This document shows positions 1 through 5,328 of a stretch of DNA of 5,341 bases, one piece after another. Each line of letters opens with the position of its first letter. Within the stretch, counting starts at the first letter, position 1. A model generated the notes under the pieces. The model saw nothing but the letters and a program-made list of their open reading frames with translations. It did no database searches and was not told the origin of the DNA. This DNA is from an uncultured Succinatimonas sp. Lineage in GTDB: Bacteria; Pseudomonadota; Gammaproteobacteria; Enterobacterales; Succinivibrionaceae. The stretch covers positions 1 through 5,341 of the forward strand of contig NZ_CAJKVK010000112.1 of assembly GCF_905203285.1 (NCBI RefSeq), given 5' to 3'. A program made the position numbers and the translations under genes.

Positions 1-75
1 TGTCAAGCGAACCTCATAAGAGGTCGGCAGCAGGAACCCGCCGAAGCTTACAACAATAGCAATATTGTTGTTTAG
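1..75 (+). CDS. tnpB: Probable TnpB (IS605 OrfB) RNA-guided nuclease, C-terminal 24 codons only
   Basis: The frame starting at base 1 is open from the window edge and stops at TAG 73-75, giving 24 residues that end GRQQEPAEAYNNSNIVV. TnpB is the transposon-encoded ancestor of Cas12; it uses an RNA made from the element's right end to cut matching DNA and helps keep the element in place. The catalytic RuvC and zinc-finger parts lie off the window, so no active-site residue can be checked. The assignment rests mainly on position: in IS605-type elements tnpB ends just before the right end, and its last codons overlap the omega RNA, as here. The peptide alone is too short for a firm call. Confidence 0.5.
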   Translation, partial: CQANLIRGRQQEPAEAYNNSNIVV

Positions 76-114
76 CAGTAGGATCATCGACCTTTAGGCC
101 GGTGAGGATGTCAA
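1..114 (+). mobile_element. Right end of an IS200/IS605-family insertion sequence (partial)
   Basis: Only the right-hand end is in the window; the rest lies to the left. Three things are seen: an open frame ending in a TAG at 73-75 that reads like a TnpB C-terminus, several compact hairpins (8-26, 46-76, 88-101), and a final GAGGATGTCAA at 104-114. Known members of this family (IS608, ISDra2) have a subterminal hairpin followed by a cleavage site ending in TCAA, and they insert without target duplication or inverted terminal repeats. The boundary after base 114 is supported because bases 115 onward read as a DUF4143-type coding sequence whose N-terminal half is absent. That the element is a tnpB carrier is inferred from the short C-terminus; whether tnpA is present cannot be seen. 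Confidence 0.72.
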
Positions 115-641
115 GGTTGAAAAATGCCGGAGTTGCTTTACCCGTATATAACGTAGAAGATCTTAAAGCTCCGTTACTGTTGGCAAAGTCAAGAAATCTT
201 TTTAAAGTATTTCAAAATAATGTCGGATTGTTGGCAGCTCAATATTCAGACGGTATTCAATTAAAAATTATTATGGGAGAGTCTGATATTAATTTCAGTG
301 CGATTTACGAAAATGCGGTGGCGCAGGAATTAGCTGCGCACGACTTTAATCTGTTTTATTTCAATAGTAAAAAGCAAGGAGAACTTGATTTTGTAGTTGA
401 AAAGGATGGCATGATTTTACCTATAGAGGTGAAGTCAGGAAAAGATTATGCTTCACACCGAGCTTTAACCAATGTTTTGGAAAATTCTGAATACAATATT
501 AAAGAAGCACTGGTGTTTAGTAATTCAAATGTTAAACAAGCCGGCAAGATCTTGTATGTTCCGATATATATGGTGATGTTTCTTGAAAAAAAGAAGGATT
601 TTTCGCTTATATATAGAGTTGATTTGTCAGCTCTTTCTTAG
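115..641 (+). pseudogene. AAA+ ATPase/DUF4143 protein, 3' fragment cut by the IS605-type insertion
   Basis: The frame gives about 175 residues that resemble the C-terminal DUF4143 half of bacterial P-loop ATPases of the AAA_14/DUF4143 type. Recognisable stretches are LKNAGVALPVYNV, RNLFKVFQNNVGLL and YENAVAQEL, then a PD-(D/E)XK-like core with ELDF followed about 12 residues later by IEVKSGK. The usual N-terminal Walker A/B ATPase domain, roughly the first 200 residues, is absent, and the upstream frame has a TAG at 57-59 inside the element. A GTG at 102 and an ATG at 108 would open the frame but lie in transposon DNA with no convincing Shine-Dalgarno, so they are probably not real starts. 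The gene is more AT-rich than ffh downstream, which fits acquired DNA. The family's cellular role is not well defined; such proteins are common, variable accessory genes. The missing half is expected at the element's left side. Confidence 0.75.
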
Positions 642-666
642 TTATTGCATTAAACTTTCTGCAAAA

Positions 667-696
667 TTTTAGGCTTTTGATGTAATCGGCTATAAT
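667..696 (+). promoter_or_regulatory. Sigma-70-type promoter for ffh
   Basis: A perfect TATAAT lies at 691-696. The -35 region is poor: TTTAGG at 668-673, at 17-bp spacing, matches TTGACA at only three positions, and there is no TG extension upstream of the -10 box. Transcription would start near 703, giving a leader of about 20 bases with AGAGGA (712-717) as the ribosome binding site for the ATG at 724. The call rests on the exact -10 box and its position between a dead gene fragment and ffh. Confidence 0.55.
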
Positions 697-723
697 GGCT
701 CTCATATTTTTAGAGGATTTTTT

Positions 724-2127
724 ATGTTTGATAATCTTACCGAGCGTCTAAACCGAACTTTAAAGAATATCAGCGGTAAAGGCCGAATTACTGAAGATAA
801 TATTAAAGATACGCTGCGTGAAGTCAGAACCGCATTGCTTGAAGCCGACGTCGCTTTGCCGGTGGTTAAATCCTTTACGCAAAAAGTTAAGGAAAAAGCT
901 TTAGGGCAAGAGGTAAGCTTAAGCTTAACTCCGGGACAAGAATTTATTAAGACCGTCTATGCTCAATTAGTAGAAACCATGGGCGGTGAAACGGCCGAGC
1001 TTAATTTAGCCACTCAGCCTCCTGCAGTTATTTTGCTTGCAGGTTTGCAAGGTGCCGGTAAGACCACATCGGCTGCAAAGCTTGCTTTATATATTAAAGA
1101 ACGTCTTAAAAAGAAAGTATTGATGGTCTCTGTCGATACGTACCGTCCTGCAGCTATCGATCAGTTATTAACTTTAGCTAAAGAAATCAATGTTGACGCT
1201 TTTCCTTCAGATCCTAAGTCAACTCCTGAAGCTATCGCCGTCGCGGCACTTGCTGAAGCTAAAGCCCGTTTTTATGACGTGTTAATTGTTGATACCGCAG
1301 GTCGCTTGGCTGTTGACGAAGTAATGATGGATGAAGTTAAAAAGCTTCATTCCGTCGTCAGCCCTATCGAGACGTTATTCGTCGTTGACGCCATGACAGG
1401 TCAGGACGCCGCCAATACCGCCAAAGCCTTTGCCGAAGCTTTGCCGCTTACCGGCGTGATTTTGACTAAAGCTGACGGTGACGCGCGCGGTGGTGCCGCT
1501 TTATCCGTACGCGAGATCACCGGTAAACCGATTAAGTTTATCGGTATGGGTGAAAAAGTCGCGGCATTGGAGCCTTTCCATCCTGATCGTATCGCTTCCC
1601 GCATTCTTGATATGGGTGATTTGCTGTCATTGATTGAGCAATTACAGCGTAACACTGATGTTGAGAAAGCCAAGAAGATGGCGGAAAAAATCAAAAAAGG
1701 AAAAGGTTTTACCTTTGATGACTTTTTATCCCAGCTTCAGGAAATGAAAAAAATGGGCGGTCTCACCGGACTTATGGATAAGCTCCCCGGCATGGGAAAT
1801 CTAAGTGAGCAGATTAAAAGCAAAGTTAATGATAAGCAGCTTTTGCATATGGAAGCTATCATTTGCTCCATGACCAAAAAAGAAAGACGTAAGCCTGAGA
1901 TTATTAAGGGGTCACGCAAGCGTCGCATCGCCGCAGGTGCCGGTGTCCAGATCCAAGAAGTCAATCAGCTTCTAAAACAGTTTGAAATGATGCAGAAGAT
2001 GATGAAAAAAATGGGCTCTGGCGGTATGCGCAATATGATGCGCGGCATGATGGGCGGATTATCGCGTATGGGCATGGGCGGCGGAATGCCGAATCTTCCA
2101 GGAATGGGCGGAATGTTCAGAAGATAA
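724..2127 (+). CDS. ffh: Signal recognition particle protein Ffh (SRP54)
   Basis: Ffh binds 4.5S RNA to form the bacterial SRP, recognises hydrophobic signal sequences on nascent chains and hands them to FtsY at the membrane, with GTP hydrolysis in both partners. The 467 residues show an N-terminal helical bundle (about 1-90) and the GTPase G domain with GLQGAGKTT (107-115), DTYRPAAIDQL (138-148), DTAGR (190-194), TKADGDARGG (248-257) and GMGEK (274-278). The Met-rich M domain (about 328-430) contains the finger-loop LMDKLPGMG and the RNA-binding signature SMTKKERRKPEIIKGSRKRR (382-401). All key motifs are intact. The start is set by AGAGGA seven bases upstream and by the family-typical MFDNLTERL. 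The C-terminal tail after residue 430 is long and rich in Gly and Met; the protein is about 14 residues longer than E. coli Ffh. It appears to be a single-gene transcription unit with its own promoter and terminator. Confidence 0.98.
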   Translation: MFDNLTERLNRTLKNISGKGRITEDNIKDTLREVRTALLEADVALPVVKSFTQKVKEKALGQEVSLSLTPGQEFIKTVYAQLVETMGGETAELNLATQPPAVILLAGLQGAGKTTSAAKLALYIKERLKKKVLMVSVDTYRPAAIDQLLTLAKEINVDAFPSDPKSTPEAIAVAALAEAKARFYDVLIVDTAGRLAVDEVMMDEVKKLHSVVSPIETLFVVDAMTGQDAANTAKAFAEALPLTGVILTKADGDARGGAALSVREITGKPIKFIGMGEKVAALEPFHPDRIASRILDMGDLLSLIEQLQRNTDVEKAKKMAEKIKKGKGFTFDDFLSQLQEMKKMGGLTGLMDKLPGMGNLSEQIKSKVNDKQLLHMEAIICSMTKKERRKPEIIKGSRKRRIAAGAGVQIQEVNQLLKQFEMMQKMMKKMGSGGMRNMMRGMMGGLSRMGMGGGMPNLPGMGGMFRR

Positions 2128-2143
2128 CTAAAAGATTTTAAAC

Positions 2144-2176
2144 AAGGGCGGATTAAAATTTCCGCCTTTTTTGTTT
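2144..2176 (+). terminator. Intrinsic terminator of ffh
   Basis: GGCGGA (2147-2152) pairs perfectly with TCCGCC (2161-2166) around an 8-base loop. The stem is followed by six T, a G and three more T (2167-2176). Bases AAG 2144-2146 can extend the stem into the T run through A-T and G-T pairs. It begins 16 bases after the ffh stop codon and separates ffh from the reductase gene downstream. Confidence 0.88.
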
Positions 2177-2258
2177 GCAAAATATGATCTTGATTTAAAT
2201 GCCCGCGGCGCTAAAAGCTTAATATTAAAGAATAACAAGAGACGTAAGGAGTGTTGCC

Positions 2259-2975
2259 ATGAAATGCCGCATTATCTGCCATATGATTTCGTCTATTGAT
2301 GGACGACTTAAAACCGCCCGTTGGACAAGACCTTTTATTAAAACCGACATTTCAACGGTATATGATGAGGCGGCAAACCTTTACCACTATGACGGTTGGA
2401 TTATTGGTCGCAAGACTATGGCAGAACTTGATGATTCAATAAGTGAAAAAGAGTCGTCCCTTACGGATAGTCAGGCCGATCGTTTGCCCTTTATCGGTGA
2501 ATTTTCAGGTAAAAAGATCGGTATTGTTTTTGATTTAAAAGGCAAACTTCATTATAAGACCGACACTCTGCCAAGCGGTGAGCACATAGTTGCAGTAGTG
2601 TCGGCTAATGTAAAAAGCGAATACTTGGATGAGTTAAAGAATGTGGGGATCTCTTATATTTTTGCCAAAGAAGGATATGAGGCAATCCCTGGTGTAATAA
2701 GAGATCTTGAACAGTATTTTGCGGTGAAGAATCTGCTTCTTGAAGGCGGCGGGGCGTTAAACGGATCGTTTTTAAAAGCAAAGCTTATAAATGAATTTAG
2801 TATTCTTGTCTATCCTAGTGTAGACGGAATGTCCGGAATCGATTCAATCGTAAATTATCAAGGTGATGATAAAAACGATATTCCAGGGAAAGGGACGCAA
2901 TTACATTTACTTACATGTGAAAAGTTTTCAGGAGACGTGGTATTGCTGCGTTATGCAGTGTCATACGTAGAATAG
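2259..2975 (+). CDS. RibD C-terminal-domain (dihydrofolate-reductase-like) protein
   Basis: The 238-residue protein matches the pattern of the RibD_C family, NADPH-binding reductases with a dihydrofolate-reductase fold. The markers are MISSIDGRL (9-17), DGWIIGRKTM (45-54), LLLEGGGALNGSFL (159-172) and NEFSILVYPSVDG (178-190). RibD proper reduces the ribose side chain of a pyrimidine intermediate in riboflavin synthesis. This protein lacks the N-terminal zinc deaminase domain, so it is a stand-alone reductase whose substrate cannot be read from sequence. Relatives are often annotated as dihydrofolate reductase family proteins or 5-amino-6-(5-phosphoribosylamino)uracil reductases. The start is supported by TAAGGAG (2245-2251), seven bases before the ATG, and by the usual 8 or so residues before the SSIDGR motif. 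No riboflavin or folate gene is adjacent, and I find no clear promoter in 2177-2258. It lies between the ffh terminator and the rpsP promoter, so it is probably expressed separately. Confidence 0.85.
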   Translation: MKCRIICHMISSIDGRLKTARWTRPFIKTDISTVYDEAANLYHYDGWIIGRKTMAELDDSISEKESSLTDSQADRLPFIGEFSGKKIGIVFDLKGKLHYKTDTLPSGEHIVAVVSANVKSEYLDELKNVGISYIFAKEGYEAIPGVIRDLEQYFAVKNLLLEGGGALNGSFLKAKLINEFSILVYPSVDGMSGIDSIVNYQGDDKNDIPGKGTQLHLLTCEKFSGDVVLLRYAVSYVE

Positions 2976-3070
2976 TATTTTTAGCTTTTGTTCATGTTTT
3001 TTGTGAGAAGCTATTTAATCTGTTTTTTTAAGCTATTGGCTTTGGCATGGGCTTTTTGTCTGTAAATATT

Positions 3071-3110
3071 TTGGCATACGTCTTGATTTTTGCGATAAAT
3101 CGAGTATGAT
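3071..3110 (+). promoter_or_regulatory. Promoter region of the rpsP-rimM-trmD-rplS operon
   Basis: The best sigma-70 match is TTGATT (3083-3088), 16 bp, then TATGAT (3105-3110), predicting a start near 3117 and a leader of about 60 bases. An overlapping alternative is TTGGCA (3071-3076), 17 bp, GATAAA (3094-3099). The sequences GCGAT (3092-3096) and ATCGC (3109-3113) form a short inverted repeat around the -10 box, which could be an operator or chance. The stretch 2976-3070 before it is T-rich with short AAGCTATT repeats and no gene. Confidence 0.62.
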
Positions 3111-3134
3111 CGCACAACTGTATTTATTTAACAC

Positions 3135-3153
3135 AGCGATTTTTTAAATCGCT
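3135..3153 (+). promoter_or_regulatory. Perfect hairpin in the rpsP leader
   Basis: AGCGATTT (3135-3142) pairs exactly with AAATCGCT (3146-3153) around a TTT loop. It lies in the 5' leader, ends 22 bases before the rpsP start codon and is not followed by a T run, so it is not a terminator of the usual form. It could stabilise the transcript, set translation of S16 or bind a protein. The only Shine-Dalgarno-like sequence between it and the ATG is a weak TAGGT at 3161-3165. Function is inferred from position only. Confidence 0.5.
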
Positions 3154-3175
3154 AAACTTATAGGTAAATTACGAA

Positions 3176-3532
3176 ATGGTAGTCATTCGTTTACGTCGTC
3201 TCGGCGCTAAAAAGCGTCCGTTTTATCACGTAGTAGTTGCTGATTCTCGTTTCTCAGCAACCGGTCGTTTTATCGAAAAGGTCGGTTTCTTCAATCCGAT
3301 CGCTTGCGGTAAAGAAGTTCGCTTACGTCTTGACGTTGAAGCTATTCAGAACTGGATCGCCAAAGGTGCTCAGCCTTCTCCGCGCGTACAGCGTTTATTA
3401 AAAGAGAATGAGATGGGACCTGAAGCCGTCGCTAAGTACAAAGCTGACAAGCACGCTGCTGAAGTCGCTTTCCGTAAGGCAAAGGCTGAAGCTGAAGCTG
3501 CTGCCAAGGCTGCTGAAGCCGCTCAGGCTTAA
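3176..3532 (+). CDS. rpsP: 30S ribosomal protein S16
   Basis: S16 is an assembly protein of the 30S body that binds 16S rRNA. The N-terminal 80 residues carry the family hallmarks: MVVIRLRRLGAKKRPFYHVV, VADSR (21-25), GRFIEKVGFFNP (30-41) and RLDVEAIQNWIAKGAQPS (51-68). The start is fixed by the near-universal MVxIRL opening; the Shine-Dalgarno is weak (TAGGT, ten bases upstream). The protein is 118 residues, against about 82 in E. coli. The surplus is a tail from about residue 81, ending in an Ala/Glu/Lys-rich segment (KAEAEAAAKAAEAAQA) that is probably helical and dispensable for the fold. It is the first gene of the operon and ends in tandem stops TAATAA. Confidence 0.97.
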   Translation: MVVIRLRRLGAKKRPFYHVVVADSRFSATGRFIEKVGFFNPIACGKEVRLRLDVEAIQNWIAKGAQPSPRVQRLLKENEMGPEAVAKYKADKHAAEVAFRKAKAEAEAAAKAAEAAQA

Positions 3533-3547
3533 TAATCAATCTGCTGT

Positions 3548-4078
3548 ATGGCAGGTGATGTTCCGCGCCCCATGGGCAGATTAGGTTCTACCTATGGAAT
3601 AAAAGGCTGGTTGAAAGTTCAGTCTTTTACCGAGCAACCTGAAAACCTTTTTGACTACTCGCCATGGTTTATTCGCCGGCGTGGGGAAGAATGGCGTGAG
3701 GTTCAGGTCGAAGCTTGGAAACCGCATGGTGACGGTTTTATTGCAAAACTCAATGCGGTTGATGTCCGGGAAGAAGCTCAGCTTTATACCGGCATGGAAA
3801 TAGGGATCAAGCGCTCAAGCTTGCCTCCTGCTTCTGAAGGTGAATTTTACTTATGCGACCTTGAAGGGTGCAAAGTAATAGGCCTGAATGAAGTTGATCT
3901 CGGCGTAGTGTCGAGAATTATGGATCACGGAGCCGCTCCTTTATTAGTGGTGTCTCCCTCTGACCGCACGAAGAATGGTCCTAAAGAAAGACTCATTCCT
4001 TGTGTAATTGGCCCGATTATTACCGCAATTGATCTCGATGCGAAAATAATCAGGGCAGAGTGGGGTGAAGATTACTAA
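3548..4078 (+). CDS. rimM: 16S rRNA processing/30S maturation protein RimM
   Basis: RimM binds S19 and helps the 30S head mature; it acts transiently in the cytoplasm. The 176 residues contain the N-terminal RimM domain with MGRLGSTYGIKGWLKVQSFT (9-28), FDYSPWFI (35-42) and VDVREEAQLYTGMEI (71-85), then the PRC-barrel domain opening at EGEFYLCDLEGCKV (97-110) and ending KERLIPCVIGPI (146-157). Length is close to E. coli RimM (182). The ATG at 3548 is the only workable start: the frame has a stop at 3533-3535 just upstream and the conserved motif begins by residue 9. No Shine-Dalgarno is visible in the 15 bases after rpsP, so translation is probably coupled to the upstream gene. Confidence 0.96.
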   Translation: MAGDVPRPMGRLGSTYGIKGWLKVQSFTEQPENLFDYSPWFIRRRGEEWREVQVEAWKPHGDGFIAKLNAVDVREEAQLYTGMEIGIKRSSLPPASEGEFYLCDLEGCKVIGLNEVDLGVVSRIMDHGAAPLLVVSPSDRTKNGPKERLIPCVIGPIITAIDLDAKIIRAEWGEDY

Positions 4079-4080
4079 AC

Positions 4081-4866
4081 ATGTGGTTTGGTGTTGTTTC
4101 ACTCTTCCCGGAAATGTTCAGTGCTGTTACTGAGTCGGGAGTAACTCGCCGCGCGTGTGAAAAGGGATTGATTTCCGTCACGTGCTTTAACCCGCGAGAT
4201 TACGCTTACGACAAGTATAAAACCGTGGATGACAAGCCGTACGGCGGCGGTCCCGGAATGCTGATGAAAGTACAGCCGCTGCGTGATGCGATAAACGCAG
4301 CTCGAGCCAAGGCTCCTGCCGGGACTAAAGTAGTATGCATGTCTCCTCAAGGAGAGCGTCTCAACCACTCACTGGTCACGCGATTCCATGATTGGGGTTC
4401 GATTATCTTGGTAGCAGGTCGCTACGAAGGTATTGATGAGCGAATCCTTCAGAAAGAAGTCGATCTGGAGGTGTCAATCGGTGACTATGTGCTGTCGGGA
4501 GGCGAATTACCCGCCATGTGCGTCATCGATGCAGTTTCACGGATGGTGCCGGGAGTTCTCGGTGATATCCGTAATGCGGAGGAAGATTCCTTTGCACAAG
4601 GATTGCTGCATTTCCCTCAGTATACAAGACCTGAGGAAATCGACGGTGACAAAGTTCCTGAGATTTTATTAAGCGGCGATCACGCAAAGATCCGACTCTG
4701 GAGATTACAGCAGGCAGTGATCCGTACTTATGAAAGACGGCCTGATTTACTGCAATTACGTGGTCTTGACGCAACGGAGCTAAAGCTTCTTTGCCAATAC
4801 CTCAAAGCTCAAGGGCGCGAGGACGAGGCCGAACAGTTTTTTAATACATTAAGGGTAGGTAATTAA
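4081..4866 (+). CDS. trmD: tRNA (guanine-37-N1)-methyltransferase TrmD
   Basis: TrmD uses S-adenosylmethionine to methylate N1 of G37 next to the anticodon in tRNAs reading CNN, Pro and some Arg codons, which prevents +1 frameshifting. It is an essential SPOUT-class homodimer with a trefoil knot. The 261 residues begin MWFGVVSLFPEMF and show DDKPYGGGPGM (50-60), SPQG (88-91), GRYEGIDER (113-121) and the SAM-binding knot SIGDYVLSGGELPA (132-145). Arg154 and Asp169, the residues known to matter for catalysis in E. coli, fall at the same numbers, and FPQYTRP (178-184) follows. The C-terminal helical domain is complete. The start lies two bases after the rimM stop, with GGGGTGA (4062-4068) inside rimM as the likely ribosome binding site. 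Confidence 0.98.
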   Translation: MWFGVVSLFPEMFSAVTESGVTRRACEKGLISVTCFNPRDYAYDKYKTVDDKPYGGGPGMLMKVQPLRDAINAARAKAPAGTKVVCMSPQGERLNHSLVTRFHDWGSIILVAGRYEGIDERILQKEVDLEVSIGDYVLSGGELPAMCVIDAVSRMVPGVLGDIRNAEEDSFAQGLLHFPQYTRPEEIDGDKVPEILLSGDHAKIRLWRLQQAVIRTYERRPDLLQLRGLDATELKLLCQYLKAQGREDEAEQFFNTLRVGN

Positions 4867-4867
4867 A

Positions 4868-5218
4868 ATGGCAAGCCATCCGATTATTGATCAGTTGGAA
4901 AAAGAGCAGCTTCGTTCCGACATTCCTGAATTCAATCCGGGCGATACCGTTCGTGTTGAAGTTCGCGTTGTCGAAGGTGACAAGAGCCGTTTACAGGCTT
5001 TTGAAGGCAACGTTATCGCTAAGCGTAACCGCGGTCTGAACTCTTCTTTCACCGTTCGTAAGATTTCTTCAGGTGAAGGTGTAGAGCGTGTATTCCAGAC
5101 CCACTCTCCGCTTATCGCTTCAATTACCGTTACCCGTCGCGGTGACGTACGTCGTGCCAAGCTCTACTACTTACGTAAGCTCTCCGGCAAGGCTGCTCGT
5201 ATTCGCGAGAAGGTCTAA
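4868..5218 (+). CDS. rplS: 50S ribosomal protein L19
   Basis: L19 sits at the 30S-50S interface of the large subunit. The 116 residues (115 in E. coli) match the family end to end: NPGDTVRVEVRVVEGDKSRL (23-42), QAFEGNVIAKRNRG (43-56), FTVRKISSGEGVERVFQTHS (61-80) and RRGDVRRAKLYYLRKLSGKA (90-109). The start follows the trmD stop by one base, and the Shine-Dalgarno AGGGTAGGT (4852-4860) lies within trmD, so the two genes are tightly coupled. The gene ends with three consecutive TAA stops. It is the last gene of the operon. Confidence 0.98.
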   Translation: MASHPIIDQLEKEQLRSDIPEFNPGDTVRVEVRVVEGDKSRLQAFEGNVIAKRNRGLNSSFTVRKISSGEGVERVFQTHSPLIASITVTRRGDVRRAKLYYLRKLSGKAARIREKV

Positions 5219-5247
5219 TAATAAGAGATTTTGTATCTTATTATTGG
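5215..5247 (+). other. AT-rich hairpin over the triple stop of rplS
   Basis: AATAATAAGA (5217-5226) pairs perfectly with TCTTATTATT (5236-5245), and CT 5215-5216 can extend the stem with GG 5246-5247. The 5' arm contains the three in-frame TAA codons (5216-5224). No T tract follows, so it is more likely a 3'-end stabiliser or part of a two-hairpin end than a terminator by itself. Confidence 0.5.
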
Positions 5248-5252
5248 TTAAT

Positions 5253-5286
5253 AGAAGGCAGGCATCGTCCTGCTTTCTTCATTTTT
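5253..5286 (+). terminator. Intrinsic terminator of the rpsP-rplS operon
   Basis: AGAAGGCAGG (5253-5262) pairs with CCTGCTTTCT (5269-5278), with one G-T wobble and a six-base loop CATCGT. The downstream tail TCATTTTT (5279-5286) is a modest, interrupted T tract. Position 35 bases after the rplS stop supports operon termination. Confidence 0.75.
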
Positions 5287-5288
5287 CC

Positions 5289-5328
5289 TGAACTCTGCTC
5301 TTTTTTGTATATCTATCAGCAGAGTTCA
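5289..5328. repeat. 11-bp perfect inverted repeat after the operon
   Basis: TGAACTCTGCT (5289-5299) is the exact inverse of AGCAGAGTTCA (5318-5328), with an 18-base AT-rich spacer. Neither strand has a T run directly after the outer arm, so it does not look like a standard terminator for either direction. It could be a second weak terminator hairpin, a protein site or a small mobile repeat; the window ends 13 bases later. Confidence 0.5.

Larger units (their letters stand above)
1..130 (+). ncRNA. Probable omega RNA (reRNA) scaffold plus start of its guide, 5' part missing
   Basis: Three hairpins follow one another. The first pairs ACCTC (11-15) with GAGGT (20-24) around ATAA, extended by CG 8-9/25-26 past a bulged A. 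The second is a perfect 9-bp stem 50-58/63-71 closed by GCAA, a GNRA tetraloop, extended by GCT 46-48/AGC 74-76. The third pairs CGACC (88-92) with GGCCG (97-101) around TTTA, with one A/C mismatch. The scaffold then runs through GAGGATGTCAA to base 114. In characterised IS605 elements the RNA spans the end of tnpB and the right end, and its 3' guide is copied from flanking DNA. Here the guide would begin at 115 (GGTTGAAAAATGCCGG). Its 3' limit, about 16 bases, is assumed, and the 5' end is outside the window. Confidence 0.6.

Noticed and set aside
25..43. Alternative CGGC (25-28)/GCCG (40-43) stem in the transposon end
   Set aside because: It competes with the better-supported first hairpin at 8-26; it might form part of a pseudoknot, but this cannot be judged from one sequence.
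102..641. Intact 179-residue gene starting at GTG 102 (or ATG 108)
   Set aside because: Both starts lie inside the transposon end, no convincing Shine-Dalgarno precedes them, and the protein would lack the ATPase half of its family. It is better read as a gene fragment.
645..670. Terminator after the ATPase fragment (TTGCA 645-649 / TGCAA 660-664, then TTTT)
   Set aside because: Only five pairs with a ten-base loop, and the T tract is short and separated by AA; too weak to list.
1401..2180. Open frames on the minus strand opposite ffh (1401-1694, 1737-1964, 1965-2180)
   Set aside because: They overlap a fully conserved ffh, show no family motif, and arise from its codon pattern.
2190..2228. 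Promoter for the RibD-like gene (TTGATT 2190-2195; TAATAT 2220-2225)
   Set aside because: The spacing is 24 bases, well outside the normal range, and no better pair of boxes was found.
2982..3058. Terminator(s) after the RibD-like gene (TAGCTT/AAGCTA stem 2982-3013; AAGC...GCTTTTT 3030-3055)
   Set aside because: The first stem is separated from its T run by about nine bases, and the second has only about four good pairs. The region is T-rich, so chance matches are likely.
4099..5291. Alternative-frame open stretches over trmD and rplS (4099-4368 minus, 4433-4672 plus, 4523-4774 minus, 4891-5160 minus, 5088-5291 plus)
   Set aside because: All are shadows of strongly conserved genes; 5088-5291 also runs through the operon terminator.
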